Assembly: GCF_040689395.1 (NCBI RefSeq)
Contig: NZ_JBFAZX010000003.1
Location: 372,001-436,000 of the forward strand
Source of the DNA: Dactylosporangium sp040689395
GTDB lineage: Bacteria; Actinomycetota; Actinomycetes; Mycobacteriales; Micromonosporaceae
Length of the DNA stretch: 64,000 bases
Direction of reading: 5' to 3'
The position numbers and the translations under genes were made by a program. The notes beneath the pieces were generated by a model. The model worked only from the letters and a program-made list of their open reading frames with translations. It searched no databases and was not told where the DNA came from. Positions within the stretch are counted from its first letter, which is position 1; the number at the start of each line of letters is the position of its first letter. This document shows positions 45,901-52,665 of this stretch, piece after piece.

Positions 45901-46171
45901 CGGCCGGCCCGGACCCGACGAGCGCCCGGCTGCCGGGCTCGATGTCGTCGAGCGCCTTGCGCAGCTGCGACACCTTGACGGCGAGCGCCGCCGGCGGGTT
46001 GCCCGGCGGGTTGCCGCCCCACAGCTCATCGACGAGGCGATCCGTCGGCACCGGTTGCCCCGCTCGCACCAGGAGCGCCGCGAGCAGCGCGCGGACCTTC
46101 GCGCCTGGCACCGAGACCGTGCGCCCGTCGTCCGCCCATACCGTCAGCGGGCCGAGCACCCCGAAACGCAT
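42986..46171 (-). CDS. SARP/AfsR-type regulator (BTAD, NB-ARC, TPR)
   Basis: A 1061-residue regulator. Residues 1-~95 are an OmpR-like DNA-binding domain (FGVLGPLTVWADDGRTVSV, LLVRAGQPVPTDRLVDELWG), and ~100-255 a BTAD domain (ARLEEQRLSALDDRAEALL, YRSGRQTEALETYAELR). An NB-ARC ATPase has the P-loop GPGGVGKTR near 290 and LVLDNCEHL. About 450 residues of tetratricopeptide-like helices close it. This is the build of large SARPs that activate secondary-metabolite or stress genes through 11-bp direct repeats, and three such repeats lie nearby. ATG 46171 begins the conserved N-terminus. Confidence 0.94.
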   Translation of the reverse strand: MRFGVLGPLTVWADDGRTVSVPGAKVRALLAALLVRAGQPVPTDRLVDELWGGNPPGNPPAALAVKVSQLRKALDDIEPGSRALVGSGPAGFTLHARSLDATEFAALLTRAADEPRADARAVLLNDALALWRGPAYADHRDEAFAEVAVARLEEQRLSALDDRAEALLALSRHTAVADSLADVVSENPLRERTRGLRMLALYRSGRQTEALETYAELRSQLVEELGVEPGPEIAALHRAVLAQDPALDAPAAPPAPQPTSNLPTPVTDLFGRDEAVTEVTDLVHANRLVALTGPGGVGKTRLALEAARRAQPSFPDGAWLVELAAVDEGEDAVVDTVITTLGLRDTAAGTAPPVDRLAAALRPRRMLLVLDNCEHLITDAAAVATRLLHAAPDLVVLATSREPLNVPGEVVWPVPPLDLPALADDPGGSSAVRLFVARAAAANKGFILDPSNSGLVAALCRRLDGLPLALELAATRVRGLGIQRLVAGLDDRFRLLAPGHRGGQPRHQTLTATIDWSWRLLTAPERIVLRRLAVHADGCTLDAAEAICAAADIGPQDVPDLLARLVDRSLVVRVERNTDAPRYRLLESVAAYCLDRLRETDDLGPTRQRHLRYYIVLAEKAELLVRGPDQAHWLHILDAEAANLRTALDFAIRERTGEAAVRLVNGLAWYWFLRGRLGEAHRALRAALAVGTGPNRASARATAIAWETGFAFLLGDVSDWPARHEAALHEFDEIADDDAYARAAWFLGYAEIDLGDVTATETLLHDTLSRFDKSNDMWGTAATLTLLAKLAYIRGDAETVARDGTHAAALFRRIGDRWGVLQATEWLGAYAGLGGDHDTAVALHTEGLGIARELGLWADVAGHLGWLGWIAMERGDYPQARAHSSEALALAEQQGAPLLALFATMGLAWTARRTGDYDSATTHLRSLLDAAADRDAEAGQPLYVPSVLVELGHIAELRDDLTTAAEHHREALRIARNLGAARDIAAALTGLASTACAGGDHHAAATLLGAATAAREPIGKPVTATEREDLERIATAARGALGGAFDAGFERGLELAPDAHI

Positions 46172-46329
46172 GTCATCCACCCTCAGCAGCCGATGCCCCG
46201 TACGGTCGTACAGTACGTCGCCGCCTGACCGACGCGCCGACGATGAGGAATCCACGAACGCGAGCGCGCTCCGGCGGCGCCGTCGCACCGCATCGAGCGG
46301 CTGGCCGGTTCGGCCTCTAGAAACCGATC

Positions 46330-46345
46330 GTAAGAGGACGGTAAG
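46330..46345 (+). promoter_or_regulatory. SARP-type box GTAAG-N6-GTAAG before truncated RibD-like gene
   Basis: Perfect GTAAG repeats at 46330-46334 and 46341-46345, 11 bp apart, about 75 bases before the GTG at 46420, in the SARP gene's divergent upstream region. Confidence 0.7.
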
Positions 46346-46419
46346 CGGTCCACGGCAGCCTGGCGGCAAGAGATCGCGGCCGTGTCACGGCGGCGCCGGA
46401 CGGGAAGGACCGCACGAAC

Positions 46420-46746
46420 GTGGGCAACCTGATCATCTCCACCTTCATCACGCTCGATGGTGTCCAGGAGAACCCGCAGGATTGGTCGCTCGGCTTCTGG
46501 AGCGACGAGTACGGGCGCTACGCGCGGGATCTGCTGTTCGCCGCCGACGCGCTCATCATGGGCCGCGTGACCTACGAAGGGTTCTCGGAGACGTGGCCGG
46601 CGGTCGACGACCAGGGCACCCCGACCGCGGGATACGCGAGCCGCATGAACAGCATCCGCAAGTACGTCGTCTCCCAGACCCAGCTTCCCAAAGGGGTGAT
46701 CGTCCTGTCCTACCGGCCGAGGAAGACGGATCACCCGCTGTCGTGA
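46420..46746 (+). CDS. truncated RibD C-terminal/dihydrofolate reductase-like protein
   Basis: A 108-residue product that starts as a normal RibD-C family protein: NLIISTFITLDGVQENPQDW, LLFAADALIMGRVTYEGFSETWP, RMNSIRKYVVSQTQL. Full-length relatives have ~180-195 residues. Here the reading frame diverges after KGVIVLSY and stops, so the second half with the rest of the cofactor site is missing. It is probably non-functional. The promoter still has an intact SARP-type box. Its stop lies 5 bases before the MerR-type promoter of the S12 gene. Confidence 0.75.
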   Translation: MGNLIISTFITLDGVQENPQDWSLGFWSDEYGRYARDLLFAADALIMGRVTYEGFSETWPAVDDQGTPTAGYASRMNSIRKYVVSQTQLPKGVIVLSYRPRKTDHPLS

Positions 46747-46750
46747 GCGG

Positions 46751-46781
46751 TTGACCCTCCCACGAAGGGAGACGCGATGCT
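46751..46781 (+). promoter_or_regulatory. MerR-type promoter of the second S12 gene
   Basis: TTGACC (46751-46756) and GATGCT (46776-46781) are 19 bp apart, the overlong spacer typical of MerR-activated promoters. The dyad CTCCC-N5-GGGAG (46757-46771) fills the spacer. Nearly the same 31 bases occur at 47324-47354. Confidence 0.8.
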
Positions 46782-46818
46782 GGGGTGTCGGTTCGCCCAA
46801 GATGCGCGAAGGGGCAAA

Positions 46819-47193
46819 ATGCCAACGATCCAGCAATTGGTTCGCAAAGGTCGCAAGAAGAAGCCGAAGGCGTCCAAGACGCCCGCACTGAACGGCAGCC
46901 CACAACTCGCCGGGATCTGCGTTCGCGTTTATACGACCACGCCCAAGAAGCCCAACTCGGCCTTGCGGAAGGTGGCACGGGTGAGGCTGTCCAGTGGCGC
47001 GGAGGTCACCGCGTACATTCCAGGGGAGGGCCACAACCTCCAGGAACACTCGATGGTCCTCGTCCGTGGCGGTCGGGTGAAGGACCTTCCCGGCGTCCGC
47101 TACAAGATCATTCGGGGGGCGCGGGATGCGGTAGGAGTGCGCGGGCGTGGACAATCCCGCAGCCGCTACGGATCCAAGCAGAAGAGTTCATAG
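46819..47193 (+). CDS. rpsL: 30S ribosomal protein S12, divergent paralogue
   Basis: A 124-residue S12, the normal actinobacterial length. The core is intact: YTTTPKKPNSALRKVARVRL, GEGHNLQEHSMVLVRGGRVKDLPGVRYKIIRG. Streptomycin-site residues K43 and K88 are kept. Differences from the usual protein cluster at the basic N-terminus (KKKPKASK), at Q29-L30-A31-G32 where an Arg-Arg pair is normally found, and in the tail (ARDAVGVRGRGQS). The gene is not in a str operon: no rpsG, fusA or tuf is near. Its own promoter is MerR-type and shared with the adjacent merR. I infer an inducible alternative S12. The frame opens at 46777, but MPTIQQLVRKG is the family start. Confidence 0.93.
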   Translation: MPTIQQLVRKGRKKKPKASKTPALNGSPQLAGICVRVYTTTPKKPNSALRKVARVRLSSGAEVTAYIPGEGHNLQEHSMVLVRGGRVKDLPGVRYKIIRGARDAVGVRGRGQSRSRYGSKQKSS

Positions 47194-47323
47194 TCGCCGG
47201 CCCGCCGCGGTCGCCGCGATGGCGAATGACCCGGCGGGACGGTGTTTCTCGGTGTGGCCGTCGCGGCGCCGATAACCTGTGGTGTGGGCGATGTCGGTCG
47301 GCGGTCGATCGTCATGCCCGTGG

Positions 47324-47354
47324 TTGACTCTCCCGCGATGGGAGACCTGATGGT
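47324..47354 (+). promoter_or_regulatory. MerR-type promoter of the merR gene
   Basis: TTGACT (47324-47329), 19-bp spacer with CTCCC-N5-GGGAG (47330-47344), and GATGGT (47349-47354). The predicted start point is at or next to the GTG 47361, implying a leaderless, autoregulated transcript. Confidence 0.78.
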
Positions 47355-47360
47355 GGAGGC

Positions 47361-48470
47361 GTGACGGTAGCCGACGAGGAATCGCTGAGCATCGGCGACC
47401 TGGCCAAACGGTCGGGTCTGCCGGTCAAGCTCATCCGGCGCTGGTCCGACTGCGGCCTTCTGCCTCCGAGCGAGCGCACCCGGGCCGGATACCGCCGCTA
47501 CGACGCACGGGCCGTCGCGCGGCTCGAGCTGGCGAGGACGCTGCGGGAGCTTGGTCTCGGACTGGCGGCGATCCGCGAGGTCGTGGGATCGCAGAGAGGG
47601 CTTTCCGAGGTAGCGGCCACGCACGCCGACGCGCTTGACGCTCAGATTCGTACGCTGCGGCTACAACGCGCCGTCCTGCGTTGGGTCGCGGCGCATCATT
47701 CGACCGCCGAGGAACTCTCGGTCATCAGCAGGCTGACCCGTCTGTCCTCCGCGGAACGTGCCGCGATGATCCACCGGTTCGTCGCCGAGACGGTTCAGGG
47801 ACTCGATGTGCCCGACTATCGCGATCGGCTTCGGGCCGCCATGCCGGACCTGCCCGACGACCCGAGCGCGGAACAGGTCGACGCGTGGATCGAGCTCACT
47901 GATCTCATGCGGGATCCGCGGCTGCGAACGGCGATGCACCGCGTCGCCAGCTACGCGGATGAGCACGCACCGGGCCCACACGCAGCCGCTGAGACGGCAG
48001 CTGTCGAACGAGTGACCGAGATGTGGACCCGAACGGTGTCCAGGGCGCTGATGGACGGCATCCGCGCGGACTCGCCGGACGCTGAGCGGATCGTCGCCGA
48101 GATCGTCGAGGTTTGGCTGCCCACCCAAACCGGGATCGACGAGGACTGCCGCGAGGCCAGACACCGGCTCCTCGAGCAACTCGAGATCGCCGCGGATGCT
48201 CGCGCGGAACGCTATTGGCAGCTGGTATGCATCATCAGTGGCAAGCCGGCGCCGCCGAGTATCGCCGCTGCCGGCCAGTGGCTCGTCGTCGCCCTGCGCG
48301 CGAATCCGCAACCGGCTTCCAAACCCGCGAACACGCGAGCGTCCGTCGCGGCCCGTCAACGAGCACTGAATGCGGTGCCATCGCACCGGCGCCGACGTTA
48401 CCGCGTGCTCTTCACCGCGGACCGCAAACGGCCGGTGACCGACGCGGCGTTGTCGGCTCGGGAGCAATAG
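47361..48470 (+). CDS. MerR-family transcriptional regulator
   Basis: A 369-residue regulator. The N-terminal HTH reads SIGDLAKRSGLPVKLIRRWSDCGLLPPSERTRAGYRRYDARAVARLELARTLRELGLGLAAIREVV, the classic MerR DNA-binding unit. A coiled-coil helix follows (~80-120). The C-terminal ~240 residues are helical and unlike metal-binding MerR domains or TipAS; there is no Cys cluster. It probably senses an organic effector. Its promoter and that of the S12 paralogue are the same MerR-type design, so both genes are likely its targets. Its stop abuts the convergent gene. Confidence 0.92.
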   Translation: MTVADEESLSIGDLAKRSGLPVKLIRRWSDCGLLPPSERTRAGYRRYDARAVARLELARTLRELGLGLAAIREVVGSQRGLSEVAATHADALDAQIRTLRLQRAVLRWVAAHHSTAEELSVISRLTRLSSAERAAMIHRFVAETVQGLDVPDYRDRLRAAMPDLPDDPSAEQVDAWIELTDLMRDPRLRTAMHRVASYADEHAPGPHAAAETAAVERVTEMWTRTVSRALMDGIRADSPDAERIVAEIVEVWLPTQTGIDEDCREARHRLLEQLEIAADARAERYWQLVCIISGKPAPPSIAAAGQWLVVALRANPQPASKPANTRASVAARQRALNAVPSHRRRRYRVLFTADRKRPVTDAALSAREQ

Positions 48471-49301
48471 TCAAGACTTGTCGATGCCCGGGAACGACAC
48501 GGCGGTGCTCAAGTCGCCAAGAAACGCGCTCGAATCGAGGTCCAGGGCGATGTCCAGGTCGCCGCCGTAGCTTATGCCTCCCAGTCGGCTGACCTCGATG
48601 TACCACGGCGACAGGCCGTCGCGCACTCCGTCCGGGGACATGCAGGTGCCGCCCAGGTGCTCGGCGTGGAAGACGTCGAACCGGTCCGGTACGTCGACGT
48701 AGGCGTCGCCGTCGGACGGGAAGCTCACCGGTGCCACGCCTGCGTTGGGGTCGTCGCGGGGGACCAGCCACAGGGAACCGTATTGGCCGTGCCTCGCCCT
48801 CCAGGAGGTGCTGTCGAACTCGCCGTCGGCGAGCGAGGGCGCCGCAGCGGGCCGGGCGACCCGTGGTCCGTTCAGCTCCGCCTCGGTCAGCCACACCATG
48901 GCGAGCAGGGACGCGACGCCATCGTCGGCGATCCGCAGTCGTGGGTGCGGCCTGGCCTGGGCGAGTTCGGCCCAGAACGGGTGCCCGGGCGCGACGACGC
49001 CGGCGGAGGTCCCGGCGATGACCGCTGTGACCTGCGGCGACGGGTCCCTGAAGTAGAGCTCGTCCTCCCATTGGAATACCGCGACGGCCACCAGGTCGGG
49101 TCCGTGCCGCCGGTACGCCTCGGGCAGCCACAGTGTGAAGCAGTGCAGCATCGGTTGACCGGTGCGCGGGGAGCGTGGCCAGGTCGAGACGTCGATGCCC
49201 GGCCCGGCTGGACCGGCCCATCCTGCCGGCAGCCTGGGCCGGTCGCCGGCCTCCTCGGCGACATCGTCCTCGGTCCAGATGTCGAACGCCTCGATCGTCA
49301 C
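48471..49301 (-). CDS. hypothetical protein, possibly DUF1963-like
   Basis: A 276-residue protein I cannot place firmly. It begins MTIEAFDIWTEDDVAEEAG and contains WPRSPRTGQPMLHCFTLWLPEAYR and AVAVFQWED, which faintly recall the YwqG/DUF1963 fold. Later come WLVPRDDPNAGV and YIEVSRLGGISYGGDLDIALD. It is soluble, acidic and has no signal peptide. Its last base touches the last base of merR with no space between, so the two share a termination region. Confidence 0.75.
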   Translation of the reverse strand: MTIEAFDIWTEDDVAEEAGDRPRLPAGWAGPAGPGIDVSTWPRSPRTGQPMLHCFTLWLPEAYRRHGPDLVAVAVFQWEDELYFRDPSPQVTAVIAGTSAGVVAPGHPFWAELAQARPHPRLRIADDGVASLLAMVWLTEAELNGPRVARPAAAPSLADGEFDSTSWRARHGQYGSLWLVPRDDPNAGVAPVSFPSDGDAYVDVPDRFDVFHAEHLGGTCMSPDGVRDGLSPWYIEVSRLGGISYGGDLDIALDLDSSAFLGDLSTAVSFPGIDKS

Positions 49302-49385
49302 GGGCCGGACAGTAGTGCACGCTGACCTTGATGATCAATATGCGCCACGTCGGGCCGGGCGGGGCGCCCACCGACGCCGGCCGCC

Positions 49386-49401
49386 GTAAAGAAACGGTAA
49401 G
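49386..49401 (+). promoter_or_regulatory. SARP-type box GTAAA-N6-GTAAG before hydrolase remnant
   Basis: GTAAA (49386-49390) and GTAAG (49397-49401) at the 11-bp step, about 60 bases before ATG 49463. Same design as the boxes at 41793 and 46330. Confidence 0.65.
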
Positions 49402-49462
49402 GCCGCCGCGCAGGATGGTGTGCGGCGGGCCGGGAGCGCCCGAGCGACGGGGGAAGGCGACG

Positions 49463-49651
49463 ATGAACCACATCCAGCACAACGTGCGGGACGCGGTCGT
49501 GGGCATCGACGTGTTGCTCGGGTCTTCGGTCACGCGCCCCGGCTCCGCCACCGGGATCGTCGTCGCGGCGGCGAACAACCGGGTCACGGCCGGCGACTAC
49601 CCGACGTTCACGACCATCGGCGAGGTCGTGGCGAATACAGCTGAGGAGTGA
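49463..49651 (+). pseudogene. collapsed serine hydrolase gene (N- and C-terminal ends joined)
   Basis: A 62-residue frame. The start MNHIQHNVRDAV resembles the N-terminus of the hydrolase at 41856 (MRDMQQEVTEAI). The end TGIVVAAANNRVTAGDYPTF closely matches that protein's C-terminus (TGIAVAVAKNRVTAGDYTSF). About 300 residues between them, with the SxxK and Tyr motifs, are gone. The promoter still carries a SARP-type box, and the stop overlaps the next gene's GTG, so the remnant may survive as a leader for that gene. Confidence 0.7.
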
Positions 49652-50001
49652 GAACCTTGACCGACATCGACGAGTACGTGGCGGGCCAGCTCACCGGCCC
49701 GCAACAGGCGATCGTGGCCGAACTGCGCACGCTGATGGCGCGACACGCGCCCGGCACGCGGGAGGTGATCAGCCGTGGTTCGCTCGCATGGGAGGGCCGC
49801 AAGCTGGTCGCGATCGTCAGCCGCAGCAAGACCCACATCACGCTGGCATTCGCACGCGGCGCGGAGTTCATCGACCCCCATGGCCGGCTCGAAGGCATCG
49901 GCAAGACCACCCGCCATGTCAAGCTCAAGTCGCCATCCGATGTGGACGATGCCCTCTTGGTCGAGTACGTGCGGCAAGCGGTCGCATTTGATCAAGGCTA
50001 G
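49648..50001 (+). CDS. DUF1801 domain protein
   Basis: A 117-residue protein of the YdhG/DUF1801 family: DIDEYVAGQLTGPQQAIVAELRTLMARHAPGTREVISRGSLAWEGRKLVAIVSRSKTHITLAF, then FIDPHGRLEGIGKTTRHVKLKSPSD. The fold is small and alpha/beta; its function is unknown. GTG overlaps the hydrolase remnant's stop (GTGA), so it is translated from the same SARP-type promoter. Confidence 0.88.
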   Translation: MRTLTDIDEYVAGQLTGPQQAIVAELRTLMARHAPGTREVISRGSLAWEGRKLVAIVSRSKTHITLAFARGAEFIDPHGRLEGIGKTTRHVKLKSPSDVDDALLVEYVRQAVAFDQG

Positions 50002-50119
50002 GCACGCAAACCTGTCCTGGCTGAGCAGAACGCTTCCCCGTCAACACGCCTCGTGTGAGCGGTGCGGTGACCGGCCCGCTGAACATGCCCAGCGGGCCGG
50101 CCAGGTGCGTACTACTAAT

Positions 50120-50271
50120 TAGTGCGGTGTCCACCAACGTTCGCCGGGTTTGCTGCGCATCGATCTTGCACTTGTGGTGCCTGACAAACCCGGCATTCGC
50201 GGAGTGTCTCGGCGCCAGAACTGCAAGATCGACAAGGGTGACCCCGGTCAACGTTGGTGGACATCGCACTA
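50120..50271. mobile_element. MITE-like element, 152 bp
   Basis: Terminal inverted repeats of 22 bases, TAGTGCGGTGTCCACCAACGTT (50120-50141) and the complement at 50250-50271, differ at one base and are followed inward by CCGGG on both sides. A second inner pair (ATCGATCTTGCA and TGCAAGATCGA) makes the element a long imperfect hairpin. It has no ORF. Both ends are TA, which may be a TA target duplication as left by IS630/mariner-type transposases. No transposase lies in the window. Confidence 0.7.
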
Positions 50272-50305
50272 GTCGGTCAGGCCGCAGAGGTCGCGCCGCC
50301 CGCGG

Positions 50306-50965
50306 TCACGGCTCCCTCATGAGCCTGCGACGACTGCCGCGCACCTGGTCATAGAAGCGAGCCGACAGTCGTGGAAGGGCGGCGAAGACCGCATCGCGGT
50401 CTTTGAAGGCGATCGGCTCTCCGGCCAGCGGTAGCGGCTCGTCACGGCGGGCCTCATAGCCGCGCCTCTCGAGTTCCTCCTCAAGCCCGTCGACCTCGTC
50501 GGGGTCAAGGCTGACGTGGCCACGCTTGTCTACCGAAGAGCTGAGTTCGGGCGCCCCGGTCACCCTTCGCCACGCCTCGTTCGCCACGTAAAGGAAGTCC
50601 TCGCAGTCGGCGAAGCAGTCGTCCGCCACCGGGTCCATCGCCGACACGCCCGGCACGTCCAGCAAACTGTCCGGATTGGCCAGCGCCGCCTCGAACGCGG
50701 CGCGCCCCTGCACCAGAAGCCAGTCTCGGAAGTACAGGAAGCCGTCGTCGGAGCCGAAGCCGGCGTTGATCAGCCGGCAGGCGGTCAGCAAGTCCTCGCG
50801 ATAAGCTGCCCACTCCAATTCGTCTTGGATCTGCGCGAAGTCGGCGATGTCGGCCAAAGGCCGCCGGGCCAAGGCGTCTGTGACAAACTCCGGCACAGCG
50901 CTCCAGTCGCCGCCAGCCTGCGCCCGGGCGCCGTCGACGACGGCCCAGAACTGATCAACATCCAT
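50306..50965 (-). CDS. DUF4240 domain protein
   Basis: A 219-residue protein with a DUF4240 N-terminal domain: MDVDQFWAVVDGARAQAGG, then LEWAAYREDLLTACRLINAGFGSDDGFLYFRDWLLVQGRAAFEAAL. The conserved Trp, Tyr and FRDWL residues are present. The family is often found as single genes and its function is unknown. ATG 50965 matches the domain start; the frame extends to 51016. Confidence 0.87.
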   Translation of the reverse strand: MDVDQFWAVVDGARAQAGGDWSAVPEFVTDALARRPLADIADFAQIQDELEWAAYREDLLTACRLINAGFGSDDGFLYFRDWLLVQGRAAFEAALANPDSLLDVPGVSAMDPVADDCFADCEDFLYVANEAWRRVTGAPELSSSVDKRGHVSLDPDEVDGLEEELERRGYEARRDEPLPLAGEPIAFKDRDAVFAALPRLSARFYDQVRGSRRRLMREP

Positions 50966-51164
50966 CTGGGCATGGTAGGGGCCGCGGCCGGGCCGCCGAA
51001 CTGTCTCGTATGCCACCGTTGCGTCGGAGATTCCGCATCACCGCCCCGGGGCGGTGACAATTCGCACTGGAATCAGGCGAACTCGGTGCGTTTCGCCCTT
51101 GGCTCGCAGACGTCGAACCGCGACGCTGAAACAAGCAACCGACGACGGCCACCTGGAGGTGCCA

Positions 51165-52661
51165 ATGCCCGAGGTCGAACACCTCGACGTCGTCATCGTC
51201 GGCGCCGGGCTCTCCGGCATCGGTGCCGCCTGCTACCTGCGGCGCTCCCACCCGCACCGTCGCTACGCGATCCTCGAGGCCCGCGGGGCCAGCGGCGGCA
51301 CGTGGGACCTGTTCCGCTACCCCGGCGTCCGCTCCGACTCCGACCTGCACACGTTCGGGTACGAGTTCCGGCCCTGGCGCGACGAGCGCTCGATCGCCGA
51401 GGGCCCGGCGATCCTGCGGTACCTCCGCGAAACCGCGGCCGAGCACGGCATCGATCGGGCGGTGCGCTACCACCACCGGGTCGTCGCCGCCTCGTGGTCG
51501 TCGCCCGACGCGCGCTGGCGGCTGGAGGTCGAGCGTGCCGACACCGGCGAGCGGACCGCGCTGACCTGCACCTGGCTGTTCTGCGCCGGCGGATACTACC
51601 GCCACGACGAGGGGTTCACCCCGCGCTTCGAGGGCCGCGAGCGCTTCCGCGGGCCCGTCGTGCACCCGCAGGAGTGGCCGGACGACCTCGACCACGCGGG
51701 CAAGCGTGTGGTCGTCATCGGCAGCGGTGCCACCGCGGTCACCGTGCTGCCGGCGATGGCGGGCACCGCCGCGCACGTGACGATGCTGCAGCGCACCCCG
51801 AGCTACGTCCTCTCGGTGGCATCGCGGGCCGCGCTGGCGGCCCGGCTGCGCCCGCTGATCGGCGAGCGGCGGGCGCACGAGACGGTGCGCCGGCTGAACA
51901 TCGCCCGGCAGCGGGCCCTGTGGCGGTTCTGCCGCCGGTACCCGCGGGCGGCGCGCCGGTTCATCCGGTGGACCAACGTCCGGCAGCTGCCGAAGGGCTA
52001 TCCGGTCGACGAGCACTTCAACCCGCCGTACGACCCCTGGGACCAGCGGCTGTGCTTCGTGCCCGACGGCGATCTGTTCCGGGCCATCCGGGCCGGCACC
52101 GCGTCCGTGGCCACCGGCCGCATCGCCACCTTCACCGAGACGGGTGTACTGCTGGAATCGGGCCAGGAGCTGCCCGCCGACATCATCGTGACCGCGACCG
52201 GCCTCAACGTGCGGGCGTTCGGGGGCGTCGCGCTCAGCGTCGACGGTGCGCCGGTCCACCTGCCCGACACCGTCGCCTACAAGGGCGTCATGCTGTCCGG
52301 GGTGCCCAACCTCGCGTACGCGATGGGCTACACCAACTCGTCGTGGACGCTCAAGGTCGGGCTGCTGTGCGAGTACTTCTGCCGCCTGCTGTCCCACATG
52401 GACGAGCGCGGCTACAACGTGTGCCGCCCGGAGCCGGCCGACCCGGGCATGCCGACCCGGCCGCTCCTGGACTTCGACGCCGGCTACATCCAGCGCGCCA
52501 TCGGCGAACTGCCCCGCCAAGGCGACCGCGCGCCGTGGCTGACCTCGACGAGCTACCACGCCGACGTGAAGCTGCTGCGCCACGGGTCGATCGCCGACCC
52601 GGAGCTCCACCTCAGCTCGAGCCGTGCGACGGTGCCGGCAGGTGGGCGGGCTCGAGGTTGA
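51165..52661 (+). CDS. flavin-containing monooxygenase, Baeyer-Villiger type
   Basis: A 498-residue enzyme. The FAD site VIVGAGLSGIGAACYL lies near the start, the NADPH site VVVIGSGATAVTVLPAM near 185. Between them FRGPVVHPQEWP fits the type I Baeyer-Villiger fingerprint FxGxxxHxxxWP. It likely inserts oxygen into ketones or oxidises a heteroatom using FAD and NADPH. GGAGG lies 6 bases before ATG 51165. No polyketide or terpene genes adjoin, so the substrate is unclear. Confidence 0.93.
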   Translation: MPEVEHLDVVIVGAGLSGIGAACYLRRSHPHRRYAILEARGASGGTWDLFRYPGVRSDSDLHTFGYEFRPWRDERSIAEGPAILRYLRETAAEHGIDRAVRYHHRVVAASWSSPDARWRLEVERADTGERTALTCTWLFCAGGYYRHDEGFTPRFEGRERFRGPVVHPQEWPDDLDHAGKRVVVIGSGATAVTVLPAMAGTAAHVTMLQRTPSYVLSVASRAALAARLRPLIGERRAHETVRRLNIARQRALWRFCRRYPRAARRFIRWTNVRQLPKGYPVDEHFNPPYDPWDQRLCFVPDGDLFRAIRAGTASVATGRIATFTETGVLLESGQELPADIIVTATGLNVRAFGGVALSVDGAPVHLPDTVAYKGVMLSGVPNLAYAMGYTNSSWTLKVGLLCEYFCRLLSHMDERGYNVCRPEPADPGMPTRPLLDFDAGYIQRAIGELPRQGDRAPWLTSTSYHADVKLLRHGSIADPELHLSSSRATVPAGGRARG

Positions 52662-52665
52662 GTGG

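Noticed and set aside
46777..46818. N-terminal extension of S12 from 46777
   Set aside because: It would start inside the -10 box of the MerR-type promoter; S12 proteins begin at the PTIQQLVRKG segment, which matches ATG 46819.
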